Shown here in pieces: positions 31,160 to 40,591 of a DNA stretch of 64,000 nucleotides. The notes under the pieces were generated by a model. The model was not told where the DNA came from. It saw only the letters and a program-made list of their open reading frames with translations, and searched no databases. The DNA comes from Lichenibacterium minor (GTDB lineage Bacteria; Pseudomonadota; Alphaproteobacteria; Rhizobiales; Beijerinckiaceae): positions 124,001-188,000 of the forward strand of contig NZ_QYBB01000005.1 in NCBI RefSeq assembly GCF_004137685.1, written 5' to 3'. How positions within the stretch are numbered: the stretch's first letter is position 1; each line of letters begins with the position of its first letter. Made by a program: the position numbers and the translations under genes.

Positions 31160-33592
31160 ATGCAAGGCGTGTTGTCGCTCAAGGCTGGCAAGATCATCCT
31201 CCTCGGCGCCACCTGCGGGCTGCTCGCCGCCGCCGTGAACGTGTCGTCGATGATCGCGGCTCGGCAGGGCGAGCTCGGCGTCGCGTCCCATTGCGCGGCC
31301 TGCGCGGCGGCGAGCGGGGTCGAGCTCGAATTCGCCCGCCTGGAGCAGCGCATCGCCGCCGCCCTCACGCCCGCCTCGGCCGTCGGCGTGGAAGACGTGC
31401 GATTGCGCTTCGACCGGCTGGGCGAGCGGGTCATGGCCCTCGACGCGCCGGACGTGCGGGCCCTGCTCGACCGCGCGCCCGAAGCCGCCGCCACGGCCGA
31501 CCGCCTCGCCGCGCTGATGGATCGGCTCGCGCCGATGCTGGACCGCATCGGCCGGCCGGAGGTCGGCGCCGCGGCGCTCCAACTCATGGCGCCGCTCGAT
31601 TTCGAGCTGTCGCGCCTGTCGGCCACGGCGGACCGCCTGGGCGAAGCCCGCGCGGCGGCGGGCCAGGCGGAGCTCGCCCGGCTGTACACGGTGTTCACCG
31701 CGGTCCTGTCGTCGCTCTTCGCCTTCGGGGCGGCGCTGTCGGCGCTGCTGTTCTGGCACAACCGCAAGCTCGGCGAGGTGCGGGACAGGCTCGCCGCCTC
31801 GACGGCCGGCCTCGAAGCGGCGTCGCTCACCCTCGCGTCCGCCAACGCCGAAACCACGGCCGCCGCGGTCGAGCTGCAGGCCCGCAACGCCGTGCTGGAC
31901 CGGCGGGACCGCGAACTGGGGCTGCAGAACAAGCGGTTCGACGCCGCGCTGAACAACATGTCGATGGCGCTGTGCATGGTGGACGCCGACGACCGCCTCG
32001 TCGTCTACAACCAGCGTTTCGCGGACCTGTTCGGGCTCGACTTCGCGCCCATCCCCGGCCTGTCCTTCGCCGACCTCGTGGCGATGGCGGCGGGGCCGTG
32101 GCTGGCGCAGGTCCATGCCCGCCAGCGCACCCTGTCGACAGAGGGCGACGCGGTGGAGTCCTTCGTCCAGGACCTGCCGCCCGGCCCCGGCGCGGCCCCG
32201 GACGCGCGCCGGACCCTGTCGGTGCTGCACCGCCCCATGCGGGACGGGGGCTGGGTCGCCACCTACGACGACATCACGCAGCGCCGGCAGGCCGAAGCGC
32301 GCATCGCTTTCCTGGCGCGGCACGACCCGCTGACGGGCCTCCTCAACCGCACGGCCCTCGTCGAATACCTCGATGCCGCCATGGCCGACGCGGAGCGCCG
32401 CGGTTCGGGCGTCGCGGTCCATTGCATCGACCTCGACGGGTTCAAGGAGGTCAACGACGGCTTCGGTCACGGCACGGGCGACGAACTGCTGCGCGAGGTC
32501 GGGCGGCGCCTCGTCGCCCAGGCGGGTTCCGGCGCGGTGGCGCGGCTCGGCGGGGACGAGTTCGCCGTGGTGCAGGCCGGCGCCGACCCGGCCGCCGCGG
32601 AAGCGCTCGCGCTTCGGCTGAAGGCGGCGCTGGGCGAGCCTTCCGGCATCGCGGGCGTCGACCGCCGCACCACTGCCTGCGCCGGCCACGCCGTGGCGCC
32701 GTCCGGCGCGGACGGGGCCGACGGCCTGCTCAAGAACGCCCTTCTCGCCCTCGCGGCGGCCAAGCTCGCGGGGCCCGGCGCGGTGCGGGCCTTCGTGCCC
32801 GACATGGACGCCGCGAGGCGCGCGCGGCGCGCGCTGGAAGCCGACCTGCGCCAGGCGCTGGGGGCAGGGCAGTTCGACGTCTTCTTCCAGCCGCTGGTGG
32901 ACGTGCGGCGGCTCGCCATCACGGGGTTCGAAGCGTTGCTGCGCTGGCGCCACCCGGCGCGGGGGCTGGTGTCGCCGGCCGAGTTCATCCCGGTCGCCGA
33001 GGAGATCGGCCTCATCGGCGAGATCGGCGCCTGGGTGCTGGCCGAGGCCTGCCGCCGGGCGGCGGGCTGGCCCGGTGAGCAGACCGTGGCGGTGAACCTG
33101 TCGCCGGCCCAGTTCGGGGTGACCGACCTCGCCGCCGCCGTGGACGCGGCGCTGGCGGCTTCCGGCCTCCACCCGCACAGGCTGGAGCTGGAGATCACGG
33201 AAAGCGTGCCGCTGGGGGACGACAGCCTGGCCGCTCTGCACGCCCTGAAGGAGCGCGGCATCCGCATCGCCATGGACGATTTCGGCACCGGCTACTCGTC
33301 GCTGAGCTACCTGCGGCGCTTCCCCTTCGACAAGATCAAGATCGACCAGTCCTTCGTGCGCGAACTCGCGAGCCGGCCCGACTGCATCAAGATCGTCCGG
33401 TCCATCACGGCGCTCGGCGCCAGCCTCGGCATGACCACGACGGCCGAGGGCGTGGAAACCGCCGAACAATTCGCCCAGCTGCAGGCGGCCGGCTGCGACC
33501 AGGTGCAGGGGTACCATTTCGGGCGGCCGCGGCCTGGCGCCGAGCTCGTCTTCGACCTCGGGCCGGACCTGCGGCCGGCCGCGGCGGCCTGA
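31160..33592 (+). CDS. membrane PAS-GGDEF-EAL protein (cyclic di-GMP turnover)
   Basis: An 810-residue protein. Helix 1 (about 11-33) and helix 2 (about 173-197) flank a periplasmic helical sensor region with a CAAC pair. Then come a short coiled coil, PAS (about 260-375, with NNMSMALCMVDADDRLVVYN), GGDEF with intact motif at 464-468, and EAL starting GFEALLRWRHP (EAL 591-593) with DDFGTGYSSL and KIKIDQSFV. Both the cyclase and the phosphodiesterase motif look intact, and no RxxD inhibitory site is seen before GGDEF. The ATG at 31160 puts helix 1 at the N-terminus; an ATG at 31058 would add 34 arginine-rich residues. Confidence 0.9.
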   Translation: MQGVLSLKAGKIILLGATCGLLAAAVNVSSMIAARQGELGVASHCAACAAASGVELEFARLEQRIAAALTPASAVGVEDVRLRFDRLGERVMALDAPDVRALLDRAPEAAATADRLAALMDRLAPMLDRIGRPEVGAAALQLMAPLDFELSRLSATADRLGEARAAAGQAELARLYTVFTAVLSSLFAFGAALSALLFWHNRKLGEVRDRLAASTAGLEAASLTLASANAETTAAAVELQARNAVLDRRDRELGLQNKRFDAALNNMSMALCMVDADDRLVVYNQRFADLFGLDFAPIPGLSFADLVAMAAGPWLAQVHARQRTLSTEGDAVESFVQDLPPGPGAAPDARRTLSVLHRPMRDGGWVATYDDITQRRQAEARIAFLARHDPLTGLLNRTALVEYLDAAMADAERRGSGVAVHCIDLDGFKEVNDGFGHGTGDELLREVGRRLVAQAGSGAVARLGGDEFAVVQAGADPAAAEALALRLKAALGEPSGIAGVDRRTTACAGHAVAPSGADGADGLLKNALLALAAAKLAGPGAVRAFVPDMDAARRARRALEADLRQALGAGQFDVFFQPLVDVRRLAITGFEALLRWRHPARGLVSPAEFIPVAEEIGLIGEIGAWVLAEACRRAAGWPGEQTVAVNLSPAQFGVTDLAAAVDAALAASGLHPHRLELEITESVPLGDDSLAALHALKERGIRIAMDDFGTGYSSLSYLRRFPFDKIKIDQSFVRELASRPDCIKIVRSITALGASLGMTTTAEGVETAEQFAQLQAAGCDQVQGYHFGRPRPGAELVFDLGPDLRPAAAA

Positions 33593-33602
33593 TCCGCCGG
33601 CA

Positions 33603-34016
33603 TCAGCGCCGAAGGGGCGTGACTTCCCGGCGACGCATCGGCATGGCGTCGATGACGGGGAACAGCGTTTCGCGGCCGAGCGGCGCCGCCGAGCGCAGCT
33701 TCTCGCCCCCGTCCTTGCCCACCAGGATCGCCGTGAAGCCCCCGCCGGCGCCGAACCGCCGATGCAGCGCGGCCCCGTCGGGCGTGTCCTCCGGCGCTTC
33801 GACGAGGACGAGGTCGCGCTCGCCGCCCTCGGGGCCGAGCGCCGCGAACAGCCGTCGCTGCCGCGCCAGGGCCGGGTCGTCGCGCGTCGGCGCGAGCGCC
33901 ACCACGACGCGGCTCCGCCAGCGCAGGCGGCCGATCGGATCCTCGGCGGCGTGCGCAGGCGCCGCCGCGGCGACCGCCAGCGCGGCGCAGGACAGAAGGT
34001 GGACGAGGCCCGCCAT
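33603..34016 (-). CDS. secreted DUF4174 protein
   Basis: A 137-residue protein with a signal peptide (about 1-24, cleavage after AHA) and a DUF4174 domain: WRSRVVVALAPTRDDPALARQR (about 33-54), RDLVLVEAPED, and FTAILVGKDGGEKLRSAAPLGRETLFPVIDAMPMRRRE. The family adopts a thioredoxin-like fold but this member lacks a CxxC pair, so redox activity is not expected. It is convergent with the GGDEF-EAL gene (10-nt gap). Confidence 0.8.
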   Translation of the reverse strand: MAGLVHLLSCAALAVAAAAPAHAAEDPIGRLRWRSRVVVALAPTRDDPALARQRRLFAALGPEGGERDLVLVEAPEDTPDGAALHRRFGAGGGFTAILVGKDGGEKLRSAAPLGRETLFPVIDAMPMRRREVTPLRR

Positions 34017-34107
34017 GTCGTCCCTCCCTGTCGAGACGGCCCTTCAACGCCCGGGCCGCCCTTCCGGGTCCCCGGTTTCGCCGCAAAGCCCGGGTCAGGT
34101 CCCCGCG

Positions 34108-35124
34108 ATGAGCCAGCCCAGCGCGCCGCCCTTTCCCGTGTCCGACCATTGCGACGGGCGGACGTTCTTCAACCCCGGCGTCGACACCGACCGGAGCCTA
34201 GCCGACCTGTGGCGCTGGCGGCGCGACGGCGTGCGCGTGCCCTGGCCGGCCTCGGTGCCCAACGTCCCGGCCCCGCCGCCCCCGGCCGGGGCCGGCCCCG
34301 GCGAGGTCCTGCTGACGCTCGTCGGGCAGAGCACGGTGCTGGTGCAGGTCGAGGGCTGCAACGTCCTCACCGATCCGGTGTGGTCCGAGCGCGCCAGCCC
34401 GCTCGGCTTCGCGGGGCCGAAGCGCGTGCGGGCGCCGGGCATCGCCTTCGACGACCTCCCCCGCATCGACCTCGTGTTGCTCAGCCACAACCATTACGAC
34501 CACATGGACGTGCCGACGCTGAAACGGCTGCAGGCGCGGTCGGCGCCGCGGATCGTCACGGGCCTGGGCAACGGGCGCGTGCTCGCCCGGCACGGCATCG
34601 GCGGCGTGGTCGAACTCGACTGGTGGCAGTGCTGCACCCCGGCGCGGGGCGTCGACGTCACCTACCTGCCGGCGCAGCACTGGTCGAGCCGCAGCCCGTG
34701 GGACCGGCGCCGGGCGCTGTGGGGCGGCCATGCCCTGCAGGCGGGGGGCGCCTGCATCTGCTTCGCGGGCGATTCCGGCTACGGCCCGCATTTCGCCGCC
34801 ATCGGGCGCGCGCTCAAGCCCGACGTGGCGCTGCTGCCGATCGGCGCCTACGAGCCGCGCTGGTTCATGGCGGCCCAGCACATGGACCCGGCCGACGCCG
34901 TGCTGGCGCATCGCGACCTCGGCGCGGCGATGAGCCTCGGCCTCCATTGGGGGACGTTCCAGCTCACCGACGAGGCGATCGACGCGCCGCTCGTCGCGCT
35001 CGCCAGGGCGCGGGCCGAGGCGGGGCTCGACGAGGCCGCGTTCAGGACGCCGGACTTCGGCACCACGCTGGTGTGGCGGCGCCGGCCGCTGCCCGCCGAG
35101 GCCGCCGCGCCCGCCGACCCCTGA
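34108..35124 (+). CDS. MBL-fold metal-dependent hydrolase (NAPE-PLD/RomA-like)
   Basis: A 338-residue metallo-beta-lactamase-fold protein. GEVLLTLVGQSTVLVQVEGCNVLTDPVW (about 66-93) followed by the metal motif HNHYDHMD (127-134), YLPAQHWSSRSPWD with a further His, CFAGDSGYG, and LGLHWGTFQL near the C-terminus define the NAPE-PLD-like group (UlaG/RomA relatives). The substrate is probably a phosphodiester or lactone but is unknown. It is divergent from the DUF4174 gene. Confidence 0.87.
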   Translation: MSQPSAPPFPVSDHCDGRTFFNPGVDTDRSLADLWRWRRDGVRVPWPASVPNVPAPPPPAGAGPGEVLLTLVGQSTVLVQVEGCNVLTDPVWSERASPLGFAGPKRVRAPGIAFDDLPRIDLVLLSHNHYDHMDVPTLKRLQARSAPRIVTGLGNGRVLARHGIGGVVELDWWQCCTPARGVDVTYLPAQHWSSRSPWDRRRALWGGHALQAGGACICFAGDSGYGPHFAAIGRALKPDVALLPIGAYEPRWFMAAQHMDPADAVLAHRDLGAAMSLGLHWGTFQLTDEAIDAPLVALARARAEAGLDEAAFRTPDFGTTLVWRRRPLPAEAAAPADP

Positions 35125-35243
35125 CGGGCCGTGGCCCGTCGCGCCGCGCCCCCGACGGGCCGTGCCCTTGACGGGCCGGGGCGTCGGGGGAACAACCGCG
35201 GCACGCGACGGGCGCACGGCCGCGTCGCCGGGAGGATCGGACC

Positions 35244-35573
35244 ATGCGTGTGCTGACAATCGCCGCCGCGGCGCTTCTGGGTGCGACGGCCTGGGCCGGG
35301 GCGCAGACGCAGTCGACCGAGCCGTCGAAGGCGGGCTGCAACGCCGGCGTGGTGAACGCGCCGACGACGCCGAAGGAGCAGGATTCCGCCGGCGGTACCG
35401 CGCCCGGCAACACCGGCAACAACGGGTTCACGGGCGCGGGCCTGGGCGGGTCCTACGTGGGGACCACCAGCAACGGCCCGGTCGCGGGCTCGCCCTCGGT
35501 TCAGCCGGCGACCGCCAAGGGCCTCGACCCGATCGCCGCCCCGCCGAAGGCGTCCAGCACCGGCGCCTGCTGA
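35244..35573 (+). CDS. small secreted protein, function unknown
   Basis: A 109-residue protein with a signal peptide (about 1-20, cleavage near AGA-QTQ), two cysteines (CNAG near residue 33 and the last residue) that could form a disulphide, and a Gly/Asn/Thr/Pro-rich mature part (GGTAPGNTGNNGFTGAGLGG). No domain is recognised. The ATG at 35244 follows GGGAGGATCGGACC. It is convergent with ilvA. Confidence 0.62.
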   Translation: MRVLTIAAAALLGATAWAGAQTQSTEPSKAGCNAGVVNAPTTPKEQDSAGGTAPGNTGNNGFTGAGLGGSYVGTTSNGPVAGSPSVQPATAKGLDPIAAPPKASSTGAC

Positions 35574-35631
35574 AGGGCGAACGGCCCCCGGCCGTGGCCC
35601 GACGCCGACGGCGGCGTGAACGCGGCGCGGC

Positions 35632-37209
35632 TCAACCGGCCGCGTTGGCGTCCAGGAACAGGCGGATCGCCGGGTTGTCGCTCTCGTCCCAGGACGGATA
35701 GCCCAGCGCCTCGATGGCTTCGGCGAAGCGTCCGCGCTCGGTCACGGGCACGTCGAAGCCCGCCAGCACCCGGCCGTAGTCGGCACCGTGGTTCCGGTAA
35801 TGGAACAAGGTGATGTTCCAGAACTGGCCGAGGCCGTTGAGGAAGTTCAGGAGCGCCCCCGGGTATTCCGGGAACTGGAAGCGCATGACCCGCTCGTGTG
35901 CCAGCCCGGCCACGCGCCCGCCCACCATGTGGCGGACGTGGACCTTGGCGATCTCGTCGTCGCTGAGGTCGACGACGGGATAGCCGGCCTGGCCCAGGGC
36001 CGCCACGATGTCGCGCTTCTCCGCCTGGCCGCCGCGCAGCTCGACGCCGACGAAGATGTGGGCCGGGATGCCGGGGCCCGTCTGGCGATAGTTGAATTCC
36101 GTGATGGAGCGCGGCCCCAGCACCTGCATGAAGCGCCGGTAGGAGCCGGCCTCCTCGGGGATCGTCACGGCGAGCAGCGCTTCGCGGCCTTCGCCGATCT
36201 CCGCCCGCTCGGCGATGTGGCGAAGGCGGTCGAAGTTGAGGTTGGCGCCGGAGTTGATCGCCACCAGCGTCCGGCCTTCGAGGCCGTGCAGGGCGGCGTA
36301 GCGCTTCAGGCCCGCGAGCGACACGCCGCCGGCGGGCTCCGACACCGCGCGGGTGCCGTCGAAGATGTCCTTCACGGCGGCGCAGATCTCGTCCGTCGTG
36401 ACGGTGATGACCTCGTCGAGGCACTGGCGGCAGATGCGGAAGTTCTCCTGCCCGGCCTGACGCACCGCGACGCCGTCGGCGAACAGGCCCACGCGGTCGA
36501 GCACCACGCGCTCGCCGGTTGCGATGGCGGCTTTCATGGAGGCGGCGTCGTCGGGCTCGACGCCGATCACCTTCACGTCGGGCCGCAGGAACTTGACGTA
36601 GGCGGCGATGCCGGCCGCGAGGCCGCCGCCGCCTACGGGGACGAAGATGGCCTCGATCGGCTCGGGGTGCTGCTGCAGGATCTCCATCCCCACCGTGCCC
36701 TGGCCGGCGATGACGTCCGGGTCGTCGTAGGGCGGCACGTAGGTGAGGCCGCGCTCGGCGCAGAGCTTCTGGGCGTATTGGGACGCCTCGTCGAAGTTGT
36801 CGCCGTGGATCACGGCGTCGCCGCCGCGGGCCCGCACGCCCGCCACCTTGATGCCGGGCGTGGTGCGCGGCATCACGATGGTGGGGACGACGCCGAGCCG
36901 CTGGCCCGCGAAGGCCACGCCCTGCGCGTGGTTGCCCGCCGAGGCCGTGATGACGCCGCGCTCCAGCACCTCGCGCGACAGCCCCGCCATCTTGTTGTAG
37001 GCGCCGCGGATCTTGAAGGAGAAGACCGGCTGCAGGTCCTCGCGCTTCAACAGCACGCGGTTGCCGAGCCGCCCCGACAACGCCGGCAGCGGGTCGAGCG
37101 GCGTCTGGATCGCGACGTCGTAGACCCGCGAGGTGAGGATGCGGCGGGCGTAGTCGTTGAGGTCGACGGGGTCGGGCGTGGCCTTCGACCAGGGCAGGTG
37201 CAGGTTCAT
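35632..37209 (-). CDS. ilvA: threonine ammonia-lyase, biosynthetic
   Basis: A 525-residue PLP enzyme converting threonine to 2-oxobutanoate, the committed step of isoleucine synthesis. The PLP lysine is Lys66 in SFKIRGAYNK. Other motifs: ITASAGNHAQGVAFA, the phosphate-binding Gly loop VPVGGGGLAAG, and AINSGANLNFDRLRH. The C-terminal about 200 residues hold two ACT-like regulatory modules (starting EALLAVTIPEEAG), so it is the long, isoleucine-feedback-regulated form. The ATG at 37209 gives MNLHLPWSKATP. Confidence 0.95.
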   Translation of the reverse strand: MNLHLPWSKATPDPVDLNDYARRILTSRVYDVAIQTPLDPLPALSGRLGNRVLLKREDLQPVFSFKIRGAYNKMAGLSREVLERGVITASAGNHAQGVAFAGQRLGVVPTIVMPRTTPGIKVAGVRARGGDAVIHGDNFDEASQYAQKLCAERGLTYVPPYDDPDVIAGQGTVGMEILQQHPEPIEAIFVPVGGGGLAAGIAAYVKFLRPDVKVIGVEPDDAASMKAAIATGERVVLDRVGLFADGVAVRQAGQENFRICRQCLDEVITVTTDEICAAVKDIFDGTRAVSEPAGGVSLAGLKRYAALHGLEGRTLVAINSGANLNFDRLRHIAERAEIGEGREALLAVTIPEEAGSYRRFMQVLGPRSITEFNYRQTGPGIPAHIFVGVELRGGQAEKRDIVAALGQAGYPVVDLSDDEIAKVHVRHMVGGRVAGLAHERVMRFQFPEYPGALLNFLNGLGQFWNITLFHYRNHGADYGRVLAGFDVPVTERGRFAEAIEALGYPSWDESDNPAIRLFLDANAAG

Positions 37210-37445
37210 GGGCGGACGGGAGGGCTCGGGCGGAGGTGCAGCGTGGTGGTGCGCTCGAAACGCCGACCGCGCAACCCTCGGGAAGCACGACGCGGGCCCG
37301 CCCGCCCCAGGCTGCCCGTCGTCCCTGCCGCGCCCCGGACGGTCGTGGGCCGCCCCACGAAGGCCTGCCGAGCGGCCTCGCCGCCGCCTTGACGCCGCCC
37401 CGGGACCGGCGCCATTCAGGTGCGACGACCCGCCGAGGACACGCC

Positions 37446-38471
37446 GTGATCGCGCTCGACTACCCGTTCCCGCTCCCTCCCGCGAACGGGGCGACGCTGG
37501 AGGTCGCCCCCGGCCTGCACTGGCTGCGCCTGCCGCTGCCGTTCCGCCTCGACCACGTCAACGTGTACCTCGCCGAGGGAGAGCGCGGCTGGACGGTCGT
37601 CGACGCGGGGGTCGACACCCCCGAAGCGCGGGCGCTGTGGGAGGGCGTGCTCGGCGGCCTGCTGGCGGGGAAGCCCGTCGAGCGCCTGGTCGTCACCCAC
37701 TACCATCCCGACCACGTCGGTGCCGCCGCGTGGCTCTGCGGGCGCACGGGCGCCGAACTGGCGATGGGCGAAACCGAATACCTGACGGCGCGGGTGCACC
37801 GGCTCGCGACGCCCGACGACCTCGGCGCCGAGCGCGGCTTCTACCTCGGCCACGGGCTGACGCCCGAGCAGCTCGACCGCATGGGGCAGCGCCTCGACCG
37901 CTACCGCGCGGTGGTGCCCGACCTGCCACGGCGCTATGCCCCGTTGCGGGCGGGCGACATCGTCCGGATCGGGCGTTTCGAGGCCGAAGCGATGACCTAT
38001 GCCGGCCATTCGCCCGCGCAGGTGCTGTTGCACGTGCCCGCCCACGACCTGCTGTTCGCCGCCGACCACGTGCTGCCGCAGATCTCGCCCAACGTGTCGG
38101 TGGCGGAGGAGAAGCCCGAGGACGACCCGCTCGGCCGCTACGTGGCGTCGCTGGCGGACCTGCCGGCGCGCGTGCCGGACCGCACGCTGGTGCTGCCGGG
38201 GCATCGGCTGCCCTTCTTCGGGCTACACCGCCGCTGTGCCGACCTCGCCGCGCACCACGCGGCACGCTGCGCCGACCTCGCGCGGTTCTGCGATCCCGAC
38301 GCGCCGCCGACCGCGGCCGAGATCGTGCCGCTGCTGTTCACCATGGAGCTCGACGCCCACCAGTTCTGGTTCGCCTTCAGCGAAACGCTGGCCCACGTCA
38401 ACCTGATGGCGCGGCGGGGGGACCTGACGGAGGTGCGGGACGGGAGCCTGCGGCGGTGGCGGTCGAGCTGA
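37446..38471 (+). CDS. MBL-fold metallo-hydrolase
   Basis: A 341-residue metallo-beta-lactamase-fold protein. The metal motif THYHPDHVG (His85, His87, Asp89, His90) is followed by TYAGHSPAQVLLHVP with the bridging His, FAADHVLP with the metal Asp, and LPGHRLPF. A C-terminal winged-helix-like region (about 255-341) fits the glyoxalase-II-like/LACTB2 type used on acyl-CoA or thioesters. Start: GTG at 37446 with CGAGGACACGCC upstream; no ATG in this frame fits. Substrate unknown. Confidence 0.85.
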   Translation: MIALDYPFPLPPANGATLEVAPGLHWLRLPLPFRLDHVNVYLAEGERGWTVVDAGVDTPEARALWEGVLGGLLAGKPVERLVVTHYHPDHVGAAAWLCGRTGAELAMGETEYLTARVHRLATPDDLGAERGFYLGHGLTPEQLDRMGQRLDRYRAVVPDLPRRYAPLRAGDIVRIGRFEAEAMTYAGHSPAQVLLHVPAHDLLFAADHVLPQISPNVSVAEEKPEDDPLGRYVASLADLPARVPDRTLVLPGHRLPFFGLHRRCADLAAHHAARCADLARFCDPDAPPTAAEIVPLLFTMELDAHQFWFAFSETLAHVNLMARRGDLTEVRDGSLRRWRSS

Positions 38472-38710
38472 AGCCCGTCCATCCGCCGGGCCGTCTCCCC
38501 TCCCCATCACCGGCGACGCTTCTCATCGGCGGCGCACGAGGGTTGCGGTTCCTCGTTTCAAGGAGGTCGACATCAAGAGTTGCGGAAACGGCACAGCTCA
38601 TCGCGCAAATGCGGCCGTCGGTCGAAACCTCCTCGTCGATCCATCCGATCTCGGGTTGTCTTCCCGTGTCGGATGCAACCGAATCTTCGGTCCGACGTTC
38701 GGAGGTCCTC

Positions 38711-39229
38711 ATGCTTTCACTTCTGCGATCGGCTCTGCCCTTGGCGCTCGCCGCCTCCCTGGTGGCCGTACCGGCCCGAGCTGGCAGCGTGACCTACCAG
38801 TGGGTCATCACCGACAATTTCGCCCTCAGCGGGAACCCGGTCACCCAGCTCGATCCGTCGACCTGCACGGGCATGAGCTGCGGGCCCATGACGCCGACGA
38901 CCTTCTACCAGGGCAGCAGCGCGACGGCCTCGGCGAGCGTTCCGCCGACGAACGGATCAAGCCCGAGCGGCACGTATTACGTCGGCTTCGCTTCGCCGAA
39001 CGGGAACCGCAACGAATGCGGCTTCACCATCTCGGGGGGAACGGTCAACGCGGATGGAAGCTCGGCGAGGCCGACTGCTTATGCGTTCATCAATAAATAC
39101 ACCTTCGCGGGAAGCCGACTCCAGCCGGGATGTAAATATAATGGATTAACCGCGACCCCTGGATGTTCTACACTTAATGGAACATGCACTTATACGGCGA
39201 ACTTCAGCATCGAAACATACAACAATTAG
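38711..39229 (+). CDS. secreted protein of unknown function, low-GC 3' end
   Basis: A 172-residue protein with a clear signal peptide (about 1-24, cleavage at ARA-GS). The mature part is Ser/Thr/Gly/Asn-rich with six cysteines (TCTGMSC, NEC, PGCK, GCST, TCTY), suggesting disulphides and a beta-rich fold. No family is recognised. GGAGGT lies 5 nt before the ATG at 38711. Base composition falls along the gene, and the last third uses A/T-ending codons (AAA TAT AAT GGA TTA) unlike its neighbours, a sign of acquisition. Confidence 0.6.
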   Translation: MLSLLRSALPLALAASLVAVPARAGSVTYQWVITDNFALSGNPVTQLDPSTCTGMSCGPMTPTTFYQGSSATASASVPPTNGSSPSGTYYVGFASPNGNRNECGFTISGGTVNADGSSARPTAYAFINKYTFAGSRLQPGCKYNGLTATPGCSTLNGTCTYTANFSIETYNN

Positions 39230-39312
39230 GAAAAACGACGATTAGGTAATACCGCTTCCGGGTGAGTGGTTCGGAACAGTGCTGCGCGGTCGTCTCTGGT
39301 CCGCCTCCTCCA

Positions 39313-39437
39313 CCGCGCCGCGCGCGGTCCCCCTCCTCCGCCTGCGGAGAAGGATCAGAGCGGCCGCCGTCGTGCGCTTGTCCTCCTCTGCGAAGCGGAG
39401 GAGAGGAACGGGCACCCATCCCGGCGAGCCGGGATGG
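39313..39437. repeat. cluster of four short inverted repeats
   Basis: Within 125 nt: CCGCGC/GCGCGG (39313-39327), CTCCGC/GCGGAG (39336-39349), CTCCTC/GAGGAG (39383-39403) and CCATCCCGG/CCGGGATGG (39416-39437). The GC-rich cluster stands out inside AT-rich DNA and resembles a mosaic intergenic palindromic element. Confidence 0.5.
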
Positions 39438-39537
39438 TACCCTCATACGAAGTATGTTGATGGTGGAGGAGGCGGATCGGGTGCGACCGAACCAATTTCG
39501 CGGAAACCATATAATTGGATATAAGAAAATAATCTGA

Positions 39538-39568
39538 GTGCGTGTGGATTGTTGAAATCCACACGCAC
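39538..39568. terminator. strong hairpin, possible terminator on the minus strand
   Basis: GTGCGTGTGGATT (39538-39550) and AATCCACACGCAC (39556-39568) form a perfect 13-bp stem with a 5-nt loop. On the minus strand it is followed by a T-rich stretch (39537 downwards, TCAGATTATTTTC), which fits a terminator for the gene ending at 39824, though it is about 255 nt downstream. Confidence 0.55.
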
Positions 39569-39823
39569 TATGGATTTGATTTCCGTTATACTTTCCCCGT
39601 CCGATGCTCGACGTAGGGCGGGAAAACAGCGATGCTGAGATTAGAAATCCTGGAACGCTCGTGGACGGGTATCTCCAAAAGGATGACGACCGATGAGTTT
39701 GTGAATGACAGATCGCCTGTGGCGACCTGCGGATCTTCCTTCATCGTCCGCATCGTTACGGGGCGGCAGCGGTCGCTCTCACCTGGACTCGACGCACTAT
39801 CCGCAATCTCAGTTTCATATCGA

Positions 39824-40591
39824 CTATGTCAGACTATCATCCGTCCATGTCATCAGCAACTGTACGCCACCTATGAACGGACCGCCCAAGTGCTTGCCAT
39901 CCTTGAATTGTGATATGAACTGGTTCATCGCCTCCTTATCATAGCCGCCGGACCAAGTGCCGGACTCCGGCTGCGAGTCTGGACCTGGGCCGCCAAATAC
40001 CTCTCTCTCTGTATAGTTCAGGCTTTGAATATCCGACATCTTCTGTATGACGAGGGTGTGATTGTCGAACGCCTTCTGCATAGAATCGGCGTAGGCGTTG
40101 GTTTGGGCGGCCATCGCCCTCAAAGAATCCGGGTCTGGGCGCACCGGAGGAGCCGAGGCCGGGTCGTTCGCCCAGTTCAGATAAGTCTGAGCGGCGTCCC
40201 TTTCCATCTGAACTATAGTGGAGAACGTTTCTGTCACCCCAAGCCCTGGATCTTGAAGACCTTTGCCGCTGTAGAATGCTTTGCTGATCTGTTCTGACGT
40301 CATCGCGTTGTTCGACGTCACCAGGGCGTTGGCTTGGGCGACGGTCATATACTTCGGATCCGTCGTTCCCGTATCCGGTGCCGCGCCGGTGCCGCCCGCC
40401 TGGAGGGCCGAGATCGCATGGCCGGTGCCGGCAGCCACAGCGCTCCTGGCCACCGAAGCCACCGAGACGGCGGGGGGCGCCGTGGGTGCGGTCGCCGCCG
40501 TGTCGGTCGTGGCCTGCCCCGGCTGGCCGAACAACAGGTCGACAATCCAGGTCTCCATCCTGGGCGACCCCGCGATGCCGATCGACTCCAT
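39824..40591 (-). CDS. hypothetical protein in low-GC patch
   Basis: A 255-residue protein from the ATG at 40591 (GGAGACGACGAGG upstream); an ATG at 40558 giving METWIVDLLFG and an ATG at 40684 are alternatives. After about 15 residues a weakly hydrophobic Ala/Thr/Val-rich stretch follows, then a soluble helical part: YMTVAQANALVTSNNAMTS, VQMERDAAQTYLNWAND, and SLRAMAAQTNAYADSMQKAF. The C-terminus is Gly-rich (FGGPGPDSQPESGTWSGGYD). No family is recognised. Codon use is less GC-biased than in its neighbours, consistent with horizontal acquisition. Confidence 0.5.
   Translation of the reverse strand: MESIGIAGSPRMETWIVDLLFGQPGQATTDTAATAPTAPPAVSVASVARSAVAAGTGHAISALQAGGTGAAPDTGTTDPKYMTVAQANALVTSNNAMTSEQISKAFYSGKGLQDPGLGVTETFSTIVQMERDAAQTYLNWANDPASAPPVRPDPDSLRAMAAQTNAYADSMQKAFDNHTLVIQKMSDIQSLNYTEREVFGGPGPDSQPESGTWSGGYDKEAMNQFISQFKDGKHLGGPFIGGVQLLMTWTDDSLT

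Larger units (their letters stand above)
39230..39823. other. 594-nt low-GC intergenic region
   Basis: It is AT-rich relative to the window. It contains the inverted-repeat cluster at 39313-39437 and the hairpin at 39538-39568. A 93-codon plus-strand frame (39632-39913) has poor codon use and overlaps the opposite gene; it is not called. No transposase or integrase remnant is recognised. Confidence 0.5.

Noticed and set aside
30860..33517. 885-codon minus-strand frame opposite the GGDEF-EAL gene
   Set aside because: The plus strand holds intact GGDEF and EAL motifs; the minus frame has no recognisable domain.
39632..39913. 93-codon plus-strand frame in the low-GC gap
   Set aside because: Composition-poor, no ribosome site, overlaps the 3' end of the minus-strand gene, and no homology is recognised.
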